Source: Acidobacteriota bacterium (GTDB lineage: Bacteria > Acidobacteriota > Terriglobia > UBA7540). Taken from it: a stretch of 6,157 bases of DNA. The DNA lies in assembly GCA_003224635.1 (NCBI GenBank), contig QHZK01000319.1, positions 1-6,157 on the forward strand, in the 5' to 3' direction. Below the pieces are notes generated by a model, which did not search any database, had not been told where the DNA came from, and worked only from the letters and a program-made list of their open reading frames with translations. The position numbers and the translations under genes are program-made. Positions 5,046 through 6,157 of the stretch are shown here, piece by piece (position 1 is the stretch's first letter; every line of letters starts with the position of its first letter).

Positions 5046-5062
5046 GCGACGTAGGTTGTCGC
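5046..5062. terminator. Weak hairpin between convergent genes
   Basis: GCGAC (5046-5050), seven-base loop, GTCGC (5058-5062), beginning five bases after the propeller stop. On the plus strand an A7 run rather than a T-run follows. On the minus strand the tail TCTGTTTAGTTT is moderately T-rich. Next to it GCAA-A5-TTGC (5067-5079) is a second small inverted repeat with seven A on the plus strand and seven T on the minus strand. It may end transcription from either side, but the call is weak. Confidence 0.35.
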
Positions 5063-5087
5063 CCCTGCAAAAAAATTGCGAAATCAT

Positions 5088-6157
5088 TTAAGTCGTGGCT
5101 GCCGCGAGAAATTCTTGCGCGCGCTCGGCGGCAGCCTTGCCTGCGCGGATGCAGTCTGATATTCCAACGCCCGAATAGGCGTTGCCTGCTACAAATACTC
5201 CGGGATGCTTTTCGATCTGCTGCTCGATCGTCGCCACGCGAGCTGCGTGTCCTAACTCGTACTGGGGCATCGAGGCCGGCCAGCGATATATCCGTATGAA
5301 CTGCGGCTCCGCCGACAGGCTGAGAATAGCGGCGAGTTCCTGCCTGGCCATGGTTACGATTTCGTTGTCGCTGAGCTCGAGGACGCCGGGGTCGCGCGTC
5401 CCGCCGAGGAAGCAGCGCAGCAGGGCGCATCCCTCGGGGGCGCGGCGGGAGAATTTCTGGTGCATGAAGGTGCAGGCGACGAGCCGGCGCTTCTCTTTTC
5501 GTGGCGCGAGGAACCCGAAGCCGCGCGGGATTTGTGGCGACGCGGCAGCATCGTACGCAAGAGACACGGTCAGGCCGGAGCTGTAGGGTATGGACGCAAG
5601 CAGGGCGGCGAGCGTCGAGTCAAAACAGGCTAGAATTTGGCCGCACTGGTGCGCGGGCAGGGCGAGGATGACGGCGGCAGCCTGGTAGACGCTGCCTCCC
5701 TCGCAGCGAATTTTGTACCCGGGAGCAATGGATCCAGTGGTTGCTCGATCGGCCGCAGTCAGCGGCTCAATGCTCGTCACCGTTTCCTTCAGGCGCAGGT
5801 GACAGCCGTCGAGGCGCTCGCTCAACCGCTCGACCAGCGTTCCGAGGCCTTCTTTCAAGGTCATAAAGAGCGGCGCCGGTTCGCCCGAGCGGAAGGTGTG
5901 CGCTGCCCCTTTGCTCCCTTGTTTCCTTGCTTCCATTGCGGCGCGGGTGAGGCTGCCGTACTTTTGTTCCATCTCCCGGAACCGCGGCAGAACGGAGCGA
6001 ACGCTTAGACGAGCTGTGTCGCCGCCGAAAATTCCGGCCAGCAAGGGGTCGGCGATGTTCTCGAGCATGGCATCCCCGAAATGCCGGCGCACAAAACTCG
6101 CCACACTTTCATCGCTGTCCTCGGAAGCCAGTTTCGCGCTGCCGGACCCGGGCCGAG
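5088..6157 (-). CDS. hemG: Oxygen-dependent protoporphyrinogen/coproporphyrinogen oxidase, HemY/HemG type (C-terminal part)
   Basis: An FAD enzyme of heme synthesis that removes six electrons from protoporphyrinogen IX (or coproporphyrinogen III in the coproporphyrin route). The last 355 residues are visible; the frame is open to the right edge, so the N-terminal FAD-binding GxGxxG is outside the window and no start should be placed here. A GTG at 6104 is internal. Diagnostic segments are DESVASFVRRHFG at the beginning (6116-6078), ADPLLAGIFGGD (6050-6015), LKEGLGTLVERLSERL, which is the substrate-domain segment, and near the C-terminus VFVAGNAYSGVGISDCIRAG (5198-5139), the FAD-binding signature of the family. 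The C-terminus AAERAQEFL is ordinary, and no break is seen. Symbols hemG, hemY and cgoX are used for this family; the sequence alone does not tell which porphyrinogen is the true substrate. Membrane association is usual for the family. Upstream neighbours, perhaps other heme genes, are not visible. Confidence 0.93.
   Translation of the reverse strand, partial: RPGSGSAKLASEDSDESVASFVRRHFGDAMLENIADPLLAGIFGGDTARLSVRSVLPRFREMEQKYGSLTRAAMEARKQGSKGAAHTFRSGEPAPLFMTLKEGLGTLVERLSERLDGCHLRLKETVTSIEPLTAADRATTGSIAPGYKIRCEGGSVYQAAAVILALPAHQCGQILACFDSTLAALLASIPYSSGLTVSLAYDAAASPQIPRGFGFLAPRKEKRRLVACTFMHQKFSRRAPEGCALLRCFLGGTRDPGVLELSDNEIVTMARQELAAILSLSAEPQFIRIYRWPASMPQYELGHAARVATIEQQIEKHPGVFVAGNAYSGVGISDCIRAGKAAAERAQEFLAAATT

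Noticed and set aside
4078..5430. A 450-codon minus-strand open frame antisense to the propeller gene and running on into the heme gene region
   Set aside because: Its translation is rich in Arg, His and Ala with no recognisable domain, and it shadows two well-supported genes. Long antisense frames are expected in GC-rich DNA.
1..6157. A search by eye for CRISPR arrays, tRNA or rRNA genes, insertion-sequence ends or phage genes
   Set aside because: No tandem repeat-spacer pattern, cloverleaf, transposase fragment or terminal inverted repeat was seen.

Overview
This is a GC-rich bacterial chromosomal window with five genes or gene groups in mixed orientation and no sign of phage, IS, CRISPR or RNA genes. 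The best guess for the host is a soil-type Acidobacteriota. This is an inference from remembered family resemblance: the small XRE regulator, the LolA-like secreted protein and the YncE/YVTN-type propeller are all of kinds I associate with that phylum. No 16S or other marker is present to prove it.

Layout, left to right. (1) Minus strand, 1-825: the start of a periplasmic molybdenum hydroxylase operon. A Tat-exported [2Fe-2S] subunit (825-172) overlaps by 14 bases the molybdopterin-binding large subunit, which runs off the left edge. A good sigma70-like promoter lies at 934-960. (2) Minus strand, 1846-1040: a secreted LolA-like protein with its own promoter at 1871-1900. Its 3' end is followed by a strongly foldable 47-base element. 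(3) Plus strand, 2023-3024: a stand-alone double-SIS protein resembling the isomerase half of GlmS. By eye it keeps the phosphosugar-binding loop but has lost the catalytic Lys, Glu and His positions. (4) Plus strand, 3285-3629: a small XRE-type regulator behind an AT-rich promoter placed so close that the mRNA is probably leaderless. (5) 3630-4002: a regulatory gap with a perfect CRP/FNR-type palindrome, an extended -10 and a near-perfect 22-base palindrome just before a strong ribosome binding site. These all point at the secreted beta-propeller gene (4003-5040). (6) Minus strand, 6157-5088: the C-terminal part of an oxygen-dependent protoporphyrinogen/coproporphyrinogen oxidase (HemY/HemG type), convergent with the propeller gene.

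The genes do not form one pathway. Three of the five groups encode exported proteins (molybdenum hydroxylase, LolA-like protein, propeller). I do not see a new multi-gene system. The points most worth following are the catalytically altered SIS protein and the compound regulatory region before the propeller gene.
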